A DNA stretch of 33,300 nt, taken from assembly GCA_021734255.1 (NCBI GenBank), contig JAIPJM010000029.1, positions 1 to 33,300 on the forward strand. Reading direction: 5' to 3'. Below are positions 16,373-23,010 of the stretch, one piece after another (within the stretch, counting starts at the first letter, position 1; every line of letters begins with the position of its first letter). The notes below the pieces were generated by a model, which saw only the letters and a list, made by a program, of their open reading frames with translations, was not told the DNA's origin and ran no database searches. The position numbers were made by a program, and so were the translations under genes. Source of the stretch: Fidelibacterota bacterium. GTDB lineage: Bacteria; Fidelibacterota; UBA8477; JABMPR01.

Positions 16373-18498
16373 ACCAACCAGATATAAAGTTACTATTTGA
16401 ACCGACATCGGTCGCCGTCATAGGGGTCAGCCAGGAACCTGGCAAGATCGGTTACAAGATACTCCAGAATATGATAGAGGTTGGCTACACTGGAGATATG
16501 TATGCCATCAATCCAAAAGGCGGTGAGGCCCTCGGACATACGATACTGAAAAGTATTGAAGATGTGGAAGGGGACGTGGATGTTGCAGTCATCGCCATCC
16601 CTGCACGCTTTGTTTATGACGCAGTTGTGAGCTGTGCCAAGAAAAATGTAAAGTTCCTCAGTATCATTTCTTCTGGTTTCTCAGAGATCGGTAATCTGGA
16701 AGAGGAACAACGTGTCCTGGAGTATGCCTTAGCGCACAATATGCGCGTACTCGGGCCAAATATTTTTGGTCACTATTCCTCCAAGGTATCACTCAATGCC
16801 ACATTTGGACCACGGGATATTAAGCCTGGTAATGTGGCGATCATCACTCAGAGTGGGGCCCTGGGCATCGCCATGATAGGCAAAACTGCTGTCCAGCATA
16901 TTGGACTCTCCGCGATCATCTCAGTCGGGAATAAGACCGATATCGATGAGTCAGATCTGCTGGAGTACCTGATCGAACAGGAAGAGACGAAGATCATCCT
17001 GATGTATATCGAGGGCATCCAGCAAGGTGAGCGGCTTGTCCAGGTATTGAAGCAAGCCACACAGAAGAAACCTGTGATCGTGATTAAATCGGGTCGATCG
17101 AAGCGAGGAGCCGTTGCCGCAGCCAGTCATACTGGCTCTCTGGCAGGGTCGGACAAGGTTTTTGATGCCATTATGAAGCAGTGTGGTGTCCTTCGTGCTG
17201 AGAGCATCCAGGAGGCACTGGAATGGAGTAAATTCCTGTCTCACACTGAAGTCCCAGATGGCGGGAACTCGATCATTATTACCAATGGCGGTGGTGTAGG
17301 TGTGATGGCCACCGATGCCTGTGAAAAATATGATATCAAGCTATACGATGATCAGGAGAAACTGAAAGAAACATTTGAGAGTGTTGCCCATGGCTTTGGT
17401 TCCACTAAGAACCCGGTAGACATCACAGGTGAGGCTACGAAGGATGACTATTTAAAAGCGCTGCAGGAAGCTCTTGTTGATGACAACATCAAATCAGTGA
17501 TGGCGCTCTATTGTGAGACAGCCATGATGGACTCCAAAGAATTGACTGATATGATCGATGAAATGTACGGTCAATACAAGGAGCAGGGTAAGCCCATCAC
17601 TTTTTCAGTATTCGGAGGAGAAAAGACTGAAGCAGCCATCAATATACTCCACAAGGACAATGTTCCGGTATTTCGTGATGTCTATGATGGTGTCTCATGC
17701 ATGGGTGCACTCCACAGGATCAGACGGACACAGCAGCAGGGTTCAGAGGACTATGCTCAGGTGCAGATAGACATCGATGCCATCGATCGTATTGTTGATG
17801 CCGCTTTAGCGGATGACAGAACCTTCCTCCTGGCTGAAGAGGGGCAGGGATTGCTTAAAGCCTGTCAGATCCCCGGTCCAAGGGGCGGGGTTGCCCAATC
17901 CGTCCGTGAAGCTGTTGACCTGGCGAATGATATTGGTTATCCCATTGTGATGAAAGTCGTTTCCAGAGATATCCTGCATAAGAGTGACGCCGGAGGTGTT
18001 CTGCTCAATCTGGATAACGAGGAAGAGATCATCGACGCGTACCAGACGATCATTCATTCCTGTAAATCCAATGTCCCTAATGCTGTCATTGATGGTATTG
18101 AAGTAGTGGAACAGATCAAAGCAGGAGCAGAGGTCATCCTGGGTGGTCGTCGCGATGCAAATTTCGGTCCTACCCTCATGTTTGGTCTTGGCGGCATATA
18201 CGTCGAGGTCATGAAGGATGTTGCCTTTCGAGCAGTTCCGCTCAGTCAGACTGAAATTCGCTCAATGATCAAAGAGATCAGATCCTATCCACTTTTACTA
18301 GGCGTAAGGGGCGAGGCCAGAAAAGACATAAATAGCATCGTGGATACACTTGTCAAAGTTGCCACACTTATAAATTTGGTTCCACGAATCACCGATATCG
18401 AGATCAATCCCATGGTGGTGTACGAACAGGGACAGGGATCTCGTGCAGTGGACATTCGAGTATTAATATCTGATGATAAAAAGGATTCAGAATCATGA
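16369..18498 (+). CDS. ADP-forming acyl-CoA synthetase (acetate--CoA ligase family), alpha-beta fusion
   Basis: A 709-residue NDP-forming acyl-CoA synthetase that would convert acetyl-CoA (or another acyl-CoA), ADP and phosphate to the acid, CoA and ATP. The CoA-binding Rossmann domain begins SVAVIGVSQEPGKIGYKILQ (14-33). Ligase-CoA domains follow (NVAIITQSGALGIAMI), with the phospho-accepting His at SHTGSLAGSD (His254). The C-terminal ATP-grasp domain spans about 480-700 (GYPIVMKVVSRDILHKSDAG, ending near IEINPMVV). It lacks the GNAT domain seen in Pat-type fusions; that domain is attached to the gene before it instead. It overlaps both neighbours by 4 bases. Confidence 0.94.
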   Translation: MNQPDIKLLFEPTSVAVIGVSQEPGKIGYKILQNMIEVGYTGDMYAINPKGGEALGHTILKSIEDVEGDVDVAVIAIPARFVYDAVVSCAKKNVKFLSIISSGFSEIGNLEEEQRVLEYALAHNMRVLGPNIFGHYSSKVSLNATFGPRDIKPGNVAIITQSGALGIAMIGKTAVQHIGLSAIISVGNKTDIDESDLLEYLIEQEETKIILMYIEGIQQGERLVQVLKQATQKKPVIVIKSGRSKRGAVAAASHTGSLAGSDKVFDAIMKQCGVLRAESIQEALEWSKFLSHTEVPDGGNSIIITNGGGVGVMATDACEKYDIKLYDDQEKLKETFESVAHGFGSTKNPVDITGEATKDDYLKALQEALVDDNIKSVMALYCETAMMDSKELTDMIDEMYGQYKEQGKPITFSVFGGEKTEAAINILHKDNVPVFRDVYDGVSCMGALHRIRRTQQQGSEDYAQVQIDIDAIDRIVDAALADDRTFLLAEEGQGLLKACQIPGPRGGVAQSVREAVDLANDIGYPIVMKVVSRDILHKSDAGGVLLNLDNEEEIIDAYQTIIHSCKSNVPNAVIDGIEVVEQIKAGAEVILGGRRDANFGPTLMFGLGGIYVEVMKDVAFRAVPLSQTEIRSMIKEIRSYPLLLGVRGEARKDINSIVDTLVKVATLINLVPRITDIEINPMVVYEQGQGSRAVDIRVLISDDKKDSES

Positions 18499-19532
18499 GA
18501 AATATAGTTGTTACTTCTTATCGGAAAGACGCAGGTAAAACCAGTCTCATTGTTGGGCTTGCCAAAAATTCAGCGCTGAAGATCGGGTATTTGAAACCCT
18601 TTGGTGACCGCCTGCTCTATAGAAAGAAAAGACTCTGGGATTTCGATGCAGCAGCTGCAACAGCAGCCATGGGCGCTGAGGAGTCACCCGAGACCATGAG
18701 CATCGGTTTTGATCATTCAAAACTTCGCTTCATGTATGACAAGGAAAGTATTGCCCAGAAGGTCAGGGAGATCGCTGAGATCAATTCAAAGGATAAGGAT
18801 CTTATGTTCATTGAGAGTGGCACGGAATTGACCCGTGGTCTCTCAGTCAATCTGGATGCCCTCTCCCTCTGTGACTATCTGGATGCTGAACTGATCATTG
18901 TCATGAGTGGTTCTCCGGACCAGATCTGTGATGATGCCTACTCGCTAAAGAAACTCCTGGATAAATCCTCTGTGAAATTGGCTGGTATCGTCTTCAACAA
19001 GGTGCGGGATGTAGAGGACTTTAAAACGGTCTACATGGAGCATTATGAAAGTCTGGAACTGCCTGTTCTGGGTGTGATCCCCAATGATGAAACCCTCACA
19101 CGACCCAGTATGCAATTCATTGCTGACCTGTTCTTCGCCAAGGTTTTGGCCGGGGATAAAGGTCTGGGTAATATGTATAAGGATATATTTGTGGGTGCCA
19201 TGTCTGCTGATGCAGTGCTAAGGGTCCAACGTTTCAATAAAGAATCTAAGCTGGTCATTACCAGTGGGGATAGAAGTGACATGATCCTGGCTGCCCTGGA
19301 TACGCACACATCAGGAATTATACTCACCAATAATATCCTGCCTCCTTCAAATATCATAGCAAAGGCATCAGCGGCGGAGGTCCCCTTGTTACTAGTTGCT
19401 CAGGATACATTTCAGGCAGCAAAGAAGGTAGATGAGCTGATCCCATTATTGTCCAAAGATGACGAAGAGAAAATGGAGATCCTTAAGCAGCTAATTGCTG
19501 AAAATGTAGATATAGCAGGCCTTGCCAGCTGA
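18495..19532 (+). CDS. BioD-like P-loop / DRTGG domain protein
   Basis: A 345-residue protein resembling the N-terminal, non-catalytic half of long phosphotransacetylases (COG0857 type). A dethiobiotin-synthetase-like P-loop is at SYRKDAGKTSL (8-18). ELIIVMSGSPDQICDDAY and LAGIVFNKV follow as in that fold. A DRTGG-like domain spans about 225-320 (FVGAMSADAVLRVQR, then SGDRSDMILAALDT). There is no PTA catalytic domain. It is the last gene of the CoA trio, overlapping by ATGA and followed by a terminator. A sensory or regulatory role in acetyl-CoA/acetate exchange is inferred from the fusion partner in other bacteria. The nucleotide bound is unknown. Confidence 0.85.
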   Translation: MRNIVVTSYRKDAGKTSLIVGLAKNSALKIGYLKPFGDRLLYRKKRLWDFDAAAATAAMGAEESPETMSIGFDHSKLRFMYDKESIAQKVREIAEINSKDKDLMFIESGTELTRGLSVNLDALSLCDYLDAELIIVMSGSPDQICDDAYSLKKLLDKSSVKLAGIVFNKVRDVEDFKTVYMEHYESLELPVLGVIPNDETLTRPSMQFIADLFFAKVLAGDKGLGNMYKDIFVGAMSADAVLRVQRFNKESKLVITSGDRSDMILAALDTHTSGIILTNNILPPSNIIAKASAAEVPLLLVAQDTFQAAKKVDELIPLLSKDDEEKMEILKQLIAENVDIAGLAS

Positions 19533-19556
19533 CATCAGCTTAGGTAAATAGTTGAT

Positions 19557-19587
19557 AAAAAGCCTTGCTTTGGCAGGGCTTTTTTGA
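19557..19587 (+). terminator. Rho-independent terminator of the CoA-transferase/synthetase operon
   Basis: AAAGCCTTGC (19559-19568) pairs with GCAGGGCTTT (19573-19582), one wobble and a TTTG loop, followed by a T-run. It sits 27 bases after the last stop of the trio. Confidence 0.9.
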
Positions 19588-19675
19588 TTCTTCTTAACCT
19601 TTTTCAGGAAATGAGAATCAAAGCTCCATACAAAGGAAGTTTAATCGTTATTTTTAAACAGAAAGGACCAAAGAT

Positions 19676-20584
19676 ATGCGAGCGACCACACTTCTAGCTT
19701 TTGCCACTGTAGCCTTGCTGCTAGTCTCCTGCGAAGGAAATGGAATTACCGATTCAATAGAATCAGGGGGCGATGGGAATCTCATCACTGCTATTCAAAA
19801 ATCAACATCCAGAGAGCTAATCGACCTGGATCAATTACCAGCAGTTGCTCAACACCACCTGAATAATGAATACACCAACCATCAGCCAGTACAGGCTCTT
19901 GTTGCCAATTCCTATGGGTATGAAGTTTTTATGGAGGGACAATGGACCCAGTATGGGGTGAATGAAGTTGTCTACTTTGATATGGATGGCAGGAATCTTA
20001 CCTGGGATCAGGGTACGTTACAGGAACGAGGGAAACGATTTGGTCGTTTCAACCGCTGTTTTGAGTTTGCTTTCCCAATTACGCTCATCATGCCGGATTC
20101 ATCTACCATAACACTTGATAGCGCTGCAGATCGTTCTCTGGTGCGTGACTGGTTTGTTGCACATCCAGAAATTGAAGGCAGACCTGAACTTCAGTTCCCT
20201 GTTACCATCATTTATGAGGACGGGACAGAAGCAGTGATCGCTGACAGAGAAGAAATGCAGGCAGCAAAATCAGCATGCCCAAGAGATCCAGCCAGAAGAG
20301 GGGATGAGTGCTTCTCTCTGGAATTCCCTGTAAGCTATATTATGCCTGACGGCTCAATTATTATCGTCAATACAGAGGGTGAGTTCGTCCAGCTCAGAGA
20401 TTGGCGAAATGCCAACCCGGACCTGGACGCAAGACCATTGCTTGACTTCCCTGTTACCATTATTTATCAAGATGGTACACAAGTGGAGATCACTTCAGCT
20501 GAGGATATGCAACTTGTTCGAAGGGAATGTGCCGAGGAACGACGGCAGACCAATGGGAGACGACAAGGTGGTGGCAACCGCTAG
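19676..20584 (+). CDS. Lipoprotein with tandem 74-residue FPVT/DG repeats
   Basis: A 302-residue lipoprotein (lipobox LVSC, Cys19) with AAAGGA 8 bases before the ATG. After a PepSY-like segment (LPAVAQHHLNNEYTNHQPVQAL, then YGYEVFMEGQWTQYGV) come two copies of one unit: Cys128-Cys201 and Cys212-Cys285. Both are exactly 74 residues, and 33 positions are identical in my hand alignment. Each copy holds two half-units of the form FP(V/I)(T/S)..(I/Y)...DG, giving four in all, and each is bracketed by Cys, so a disulfide per repeat is possible. The tail is basic and Gly-rich (RRQTNGRRQGGGNR). It has its own terminator and lies between two unrelated operons. I do not recognise a family; a secreted binding protein is possible. 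Confidence 0.88.
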   Translation: MRATTLLAFATVALLLVSCEGNGITDSIESGGDGNLITAIQKSTSRELIDLDQLPAVAQHHLNNEYTNHQPVQALVANSYGYEVFMEGQWTQYGVNEVVYFDMDGRNLTWDQGTLQERGKRFGRFNRCFEFAFPITLIMPDSSTITLDSAADRSLVRDWFVAHPEIEGRPELQFPVTIIYEDGTEAVIADREEMQAAKSACPRDPARRGDECFSLEFPVSYIMPDGSIIIVNTEGEFVQLRDWRNANPDLDARPLLDFPVTIIYQDGTQVEITSAEDMQLVRRECAEERRQTNGRRQGGGNR

Positions 20585-20607
20585 TTAAGCTCTTCAGTTA
20601 TCGCAAT

Positions 20608-20640
20608 AAGAAGCCCCGCATTGGCGGGGCTTCTTTAATT
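20608..20640 (+). terminator. Strong, probably bidirectional terminator
   Basis: A 12-bp stem, AAGAAGCCCCGC (20608-20619) and GCGGGGCTTCTT (20624-20635), with an ATTG loop. It stands between the convergent repeat lipoprotein and DUF2179 genes and is AT-flanked on both sides, so it can serve both. Confidence 0.9.
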
Positions 20641-20670
20641 TGAATAGGTGTGATTACGGGGATACTTCGG

Positions 20671-21270
20671 CTATTTACCTTTTCGCATAGGAATATGACG
20701 GCCCATTCGTTTCCGCAAAGATCCTCTGCCTGAAATCTGTGAGGAGAAGTTCAGCGACGCACTTCTAACATCTTCTATAGAATAGAATGCTTTGGGATTT
20801 AATTCCTGGACAGTGGCCAGAACATCCTCAAGTTTCTTGCGATCCAGGATGCTATAAAGTATGCGTACGGGACCTTTGGCGCCTTCTGCGTTCACAATCG
20901 TTAATCCCAAGCCATTATTTTGGAAATATTCCATGAGCGCATCCGAATTTTCGCGAGTGATCACACGTAGGGCAATTCGACCGATCCGCAAGCGTGTTTC
21001 GATAGTAATACCCACATAGTTACCTGCTGCAAAACCGGCAGCATAGAAAAAATAGTAGAAGGGTGAGCCCAGATTGTTCATGATACTCGCAATGACAAGC
21101 AACCAAATAAAGACTTCAAAAAACCCCAGTAAGGCAGAGAGAGATTTTATCCCTCTGGCGATGAATAGGATGCGAATCGTGCCAAGGCTAACATCCAGGA
21201 TACGGGCGAAAAAGATGAGCAGGGGTAGTGCAATGTATGCAAACCACCAGTTTTCTAACATTTGTTCCAT
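20671..21270 (-). CDS. DUF2179/UPF0316-type membrane protein
   Basis: About 199 residues. The N-terminal half has three membrane segments: YIALPLLIFFARILDVSLGT, LLGFFEVFIWLLVIASI and FFYAAGFAAGNYVGITIE. These are typical of UPF0316/DUF5698 proteins. The C-terminal half is a soluble DUF2179 domain of alternating strands and helices (LRVITRENSDALMEYFQNNG, then GPVRILYSILDRKKLEDVLATV). It ends in a basic tail. I use the ATG at 21270, 10 bases after AAGGA. The ATG at 21279 is only one base from that site. The family has no settled function; ligand sensing by the DUF2179 part is a general idea only. The stop is near the shared terminator. Confidence 0.87.
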   Translation of the reverse strand: MEQMLENWWFAYIALPLLIFFARILDVSLGTIRILFIARGIKSLSALLGFFEVFIWLLVIASIMNNLGSPFYYFFYAAGFAAGNYVGITIETRLRIGRIALRVITRENSDALMEYFQNNGLGLTIVNAEGAKGPVRILYSILDRKKLEDVLATVQELNPKAFYSIEDVRSASLNFSSQISGRGSLRKRMGRHIPMRKGK

Positions 21271-21321
21271 AACTACCATTTCCTTAAAAACTCAATTCAA
21301 TGAAACTGAGACTTCCAGAAA

Positions 21322-21347
21322 CAAAAAACCCTGTCCAGTGACAGGGT
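21322..21347 (-). terminator. Terminator of the tRNA-Asp transcript
   Basis: On the minus strand ACCCTGT (21347-21341), a CACTGG loop, and ACAGGGT (21334-21328) lead into TTTTTT. It lies 7 bases after the tRNA end, so the tRNA is cut off from the DUF2179 gene. Confidence 0.85.
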
Positions 21348-21353
21348 CTGTTG

Positions 21354-21429
21354 CGGGATCGACGGGGCTCGAACCCGCGACCTCCGGCTTGACAGGCCGG
21401 CGTTCTAACCAAAGCTGAACTACGATCCC
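21354..21429 (-). tRNA. tRNA-Asp (GTC anticodon)
   Basis: A complete 76-base cloverleaf on the minus strand. The acceptor stem is GGGATCG with CGATCCC and discriminator G. The D-arm is GTTC...GAAC. The anticodon stem CCGGC/GCCGG holds the loop CTGTCAA (anticodon GTC). The T-arm has the TTCGAGC loop. The CCA end is not encoded. A terminator follows directly. The nearest upstream gene is the DUF3098 gene, 15 bases away. Confidence 0.97.
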
Positions 21430-21444
21430 TCTATAATTAAATAC

Positions 21445-21675
21445 TTAGTCTTTTTTCCTGTACATGATCGAAACAGGGAAGATAACCAGATAAGCGAACA
21501 AAAGCACCAGGGGTGCTACTGTCAATGACTGAGTGCTGTTAAGCTCACCGGTACCCATAAGGACATAACCAAGTATTAGTACAAAAAGCCCTGCGACAAA
21601 GAGGATATAATTTGTTTTTGTAAACGGCAGCTCAGATAACCAATGAATGCCGTCTTTTTTTGCTTCCTTCTCCAT
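21445..21675 (-). CDS. Small membrane protein, DUF3098 family
   Basis: A 76-residue inner-membrane protein with two membrane segments: YILFVAGLFVLILGYVLMGTG and LTVAPLVLLFAYLVIFPVSIM. It has a charged N-terminus (MEKEAKKDG) and a basic end (YRKKD). The NYILF.AG...ILGY.LM.TG and LAP-like second half match DUF3098, a small family typical of Bacteroidetes and relatives with no assigned role. There is no ribosome site before the ATG at 21675. A TTGCGC-17-TATATT promoter ends 9 bases before it, implying a very short or absent leader. The tRNA-Asp follows 15 bases later and may share the transcript. Confidence 0.82.
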   Translation of the reverse strand: MEKEAKKDGIHWLSELPFTKTNYILFVAGLFVLILGYVLMGTGELNSTQSLTVAPLVLLFAYLVIFPVSIMYRKKD

Positions 21676-21684
21676 AGCGCGGCG

Positions 21685-21713
21685 AATATAGATGGCCCGT
21701 CATCTGTGCGCAA
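21685..21713 (-). promoter_or_regulatory. Candidate promoter of the DUF3098/tRNA-Asp transcript
   Basis: Minus strand TTGCGC (21713-21708), 17-base spacer, TATATT (21690-21685). The expected start point is about 3 bases before the ATG. Confidence 0.45.
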
Positions 21714-21749
21714 ATAAAAATCATTATTTAGCCTAAATATTTACCAGCG

Positions 21750-21778
21750 TTGACATGCAAAAAGGAGCCTCCTATATT
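21750..21778 (+). promoter_or_regulatory. Near-consensus sigma70 promoter upstream of mltG
   Basis: TTGACA (21750-21755), a 17-base spacer, TATATT (21773-21778). Transcription would begin near 21785, about 200 bases before mltG. The intervening stretch can fold and is listed separately. The -35 is perfect and the -10 matches at 5 of 6. Confidence 0.75.
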
Positions 21779-21784
21779 GATTCG

Positions 21785-21931
21785 CCTTCGCAGATAAATT
21801 AGCGCTTTCCCAAGCACATTTTAGTCCTGTTCTGCTATGGCACGATTTCTCCCTGACATGGGGCGGATCTCCACGGCGACGTTCCTATAGTATGTTGGAA
21901 CAGAGACGGATAGATAATTGAATGTCGAAGG
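21785..21931 (+). ncRNA. Candidate structured RNA or long 5' leader before mltG
   Basis: The transcript from the 21750 promoter can form a rod-like fold that I traced by hand. The closing helix is CCTTCG (21785-21790) with CGAAGG (21926-21931). A large internal loop follows. An arm holds GTC/GAC (21824-26, 21905-07) and CTGTTC/GAACAG (21827-32, 21898-903). Above it CTATGG (21835-40) pairs with CC(T)ATAG (21884-90), and ACG (21842-44) with CGT (21880-82). A closing stem, bubble and apical arm recall the plan of 6S RNA, but the closing stem is short and no terminator follows. A regulatory leader of mltG is the alternative. The stretch has no convincing reading frame. Confidence 0.3.
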
Positions 21932-21987
21932 GTAACAGGGTGATAAGAAAGAGGATCGGGTCCCATTGAGTCATAAGGAAATCGTTT

Positions 21988-23010
21988 TTGAAGCATAAAG
22001 CACAATTGATTTTACTCGCTGCTGTATCTATCGCTTTGGTCGGCATAACCAGTCTTTATCACATTTTCGATGCCAGACCGATACAACTGGATCGTCAGGT
22101 GGTTGCCATTCAGATAGATAAAGGCGCTTCCCTGAATCAAATAGCTGATCAGCTGTACATCGCTGGTGTCATCCGCTCACCTGTTGGTTTCAAGATAGCG
22201 GCCCACTTGCTGAATAGAACCAGATCTTTCTACCCTGGCAATTATAGTATTGAAACAGGACTAAGTAACTCTGAGGCTATCCAGGCTCTGGCCCATGCGA
22301 AACCAGCAGAGCAAACCATTACCATAACGGAAGGGCTGCGTTCAGATGAGATCATAGGATTGCTCTCACGATCGCTCGATCTGGATTCCCTGAAGATGTC
22401 AATGCTGCTCACCGATTCCAGCCTCTTGGCCCTGGCAGGACCAGGGTTCAATCATCTAGAAGGAGCCTTATTCCCGGAGACCTATCGGTTTTTAGAATCC
22501 AGCGATGAATACACAGTTCTTCACAAATTGGTGTCACACTTCAGAAATAAAATAACCACTGACATGCTGGTGAGAGCTGATACATTCGGCTTTGACTTGT
22601 ATGATCTCATCACATTTGCTTCTCTGGTGGAAAAAGAGACAGCCAGAGAGGATGAACGCCGACTGGTATCATCGGTTTATCACAATCGGATAAGAATTGA
22701 TATGCTGCTCAATTGTGATCCGACCATCATTTATATGTTGGTCCGGAGAGGGGAGTGGGATGGAAATATCAGGAAGAGACATTTTTCCATCGATGATCCA
22801 TACAACAGTTATATGTACAAGGGTCTTCCCCCCAGCCCCATTGCCAATCCGGGCCTGGCCAGCATAGAGGCAGCGCTGGATCCTGAGGAATCTGACTATC
22901 TCTATTTTGTTGGAAAGAATGATGGAACTGGCGCTCATGCCTTTTCCAAAACCCTGAGGTCCCATATTAATAAAGTCAATCGCTATCAACGTCGGGGTAA
23001 CAGACCGTGA
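21988..23010 (+). CDS. mltG: Endolytic murein transglycosylase MltG (YceG-like)
   Basis: Cleaves nascent peptidoglycan strands at the outer face of the inner membrane and so sets glycan length. The 340-residue protein has one N-terminal membrane anchor (LILLAAVSIALVGITSLYHIF). A LysM-like region follows (VVAIQIDKGASLNQIADQLYIAGVI), then the YceG catalytic domain. The catalytic Glu215 lies in FASLVEKETAREDER. The LNCDPTIIYML and KGLPPSPIANPGLASIEAAL segments are family signatures. The start is a TTG with AAGGAAA about 6 bases upstream. The stop overlaps the pcrA start (GTGA), so the helicase follows by coupling. Confidence 0.95.
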   Translation: MKHKAQLILLAAVSIALVGITSLYHIFDARPIQLDRQVVAIQIDKGASLNQIADQLYIAGVIRSPVGFKIAAHLLNRTRSFYPGNYSIETGLSNSEAIQALAHAKPAEQTITITEGLRSDEIIGLLSRSLDLDSLKMSMLLTDSSLLALAGPGFNHLEGALFPETYRFLESSDEYTVLHKLVSHFRNKITTDMLVRADTFGFDLYDLITFASLVEKETAREDERRLVSSVYHNRIRIDMLLNCDPTIIYMLVRRGEWDGNIRKRHFSIDDPYNSYMYKGLPPSPIANPGLASIEAALDPEESDYLYFVGKNDGTGAHAFSKTLRSHINKVNRYQRRGNRP

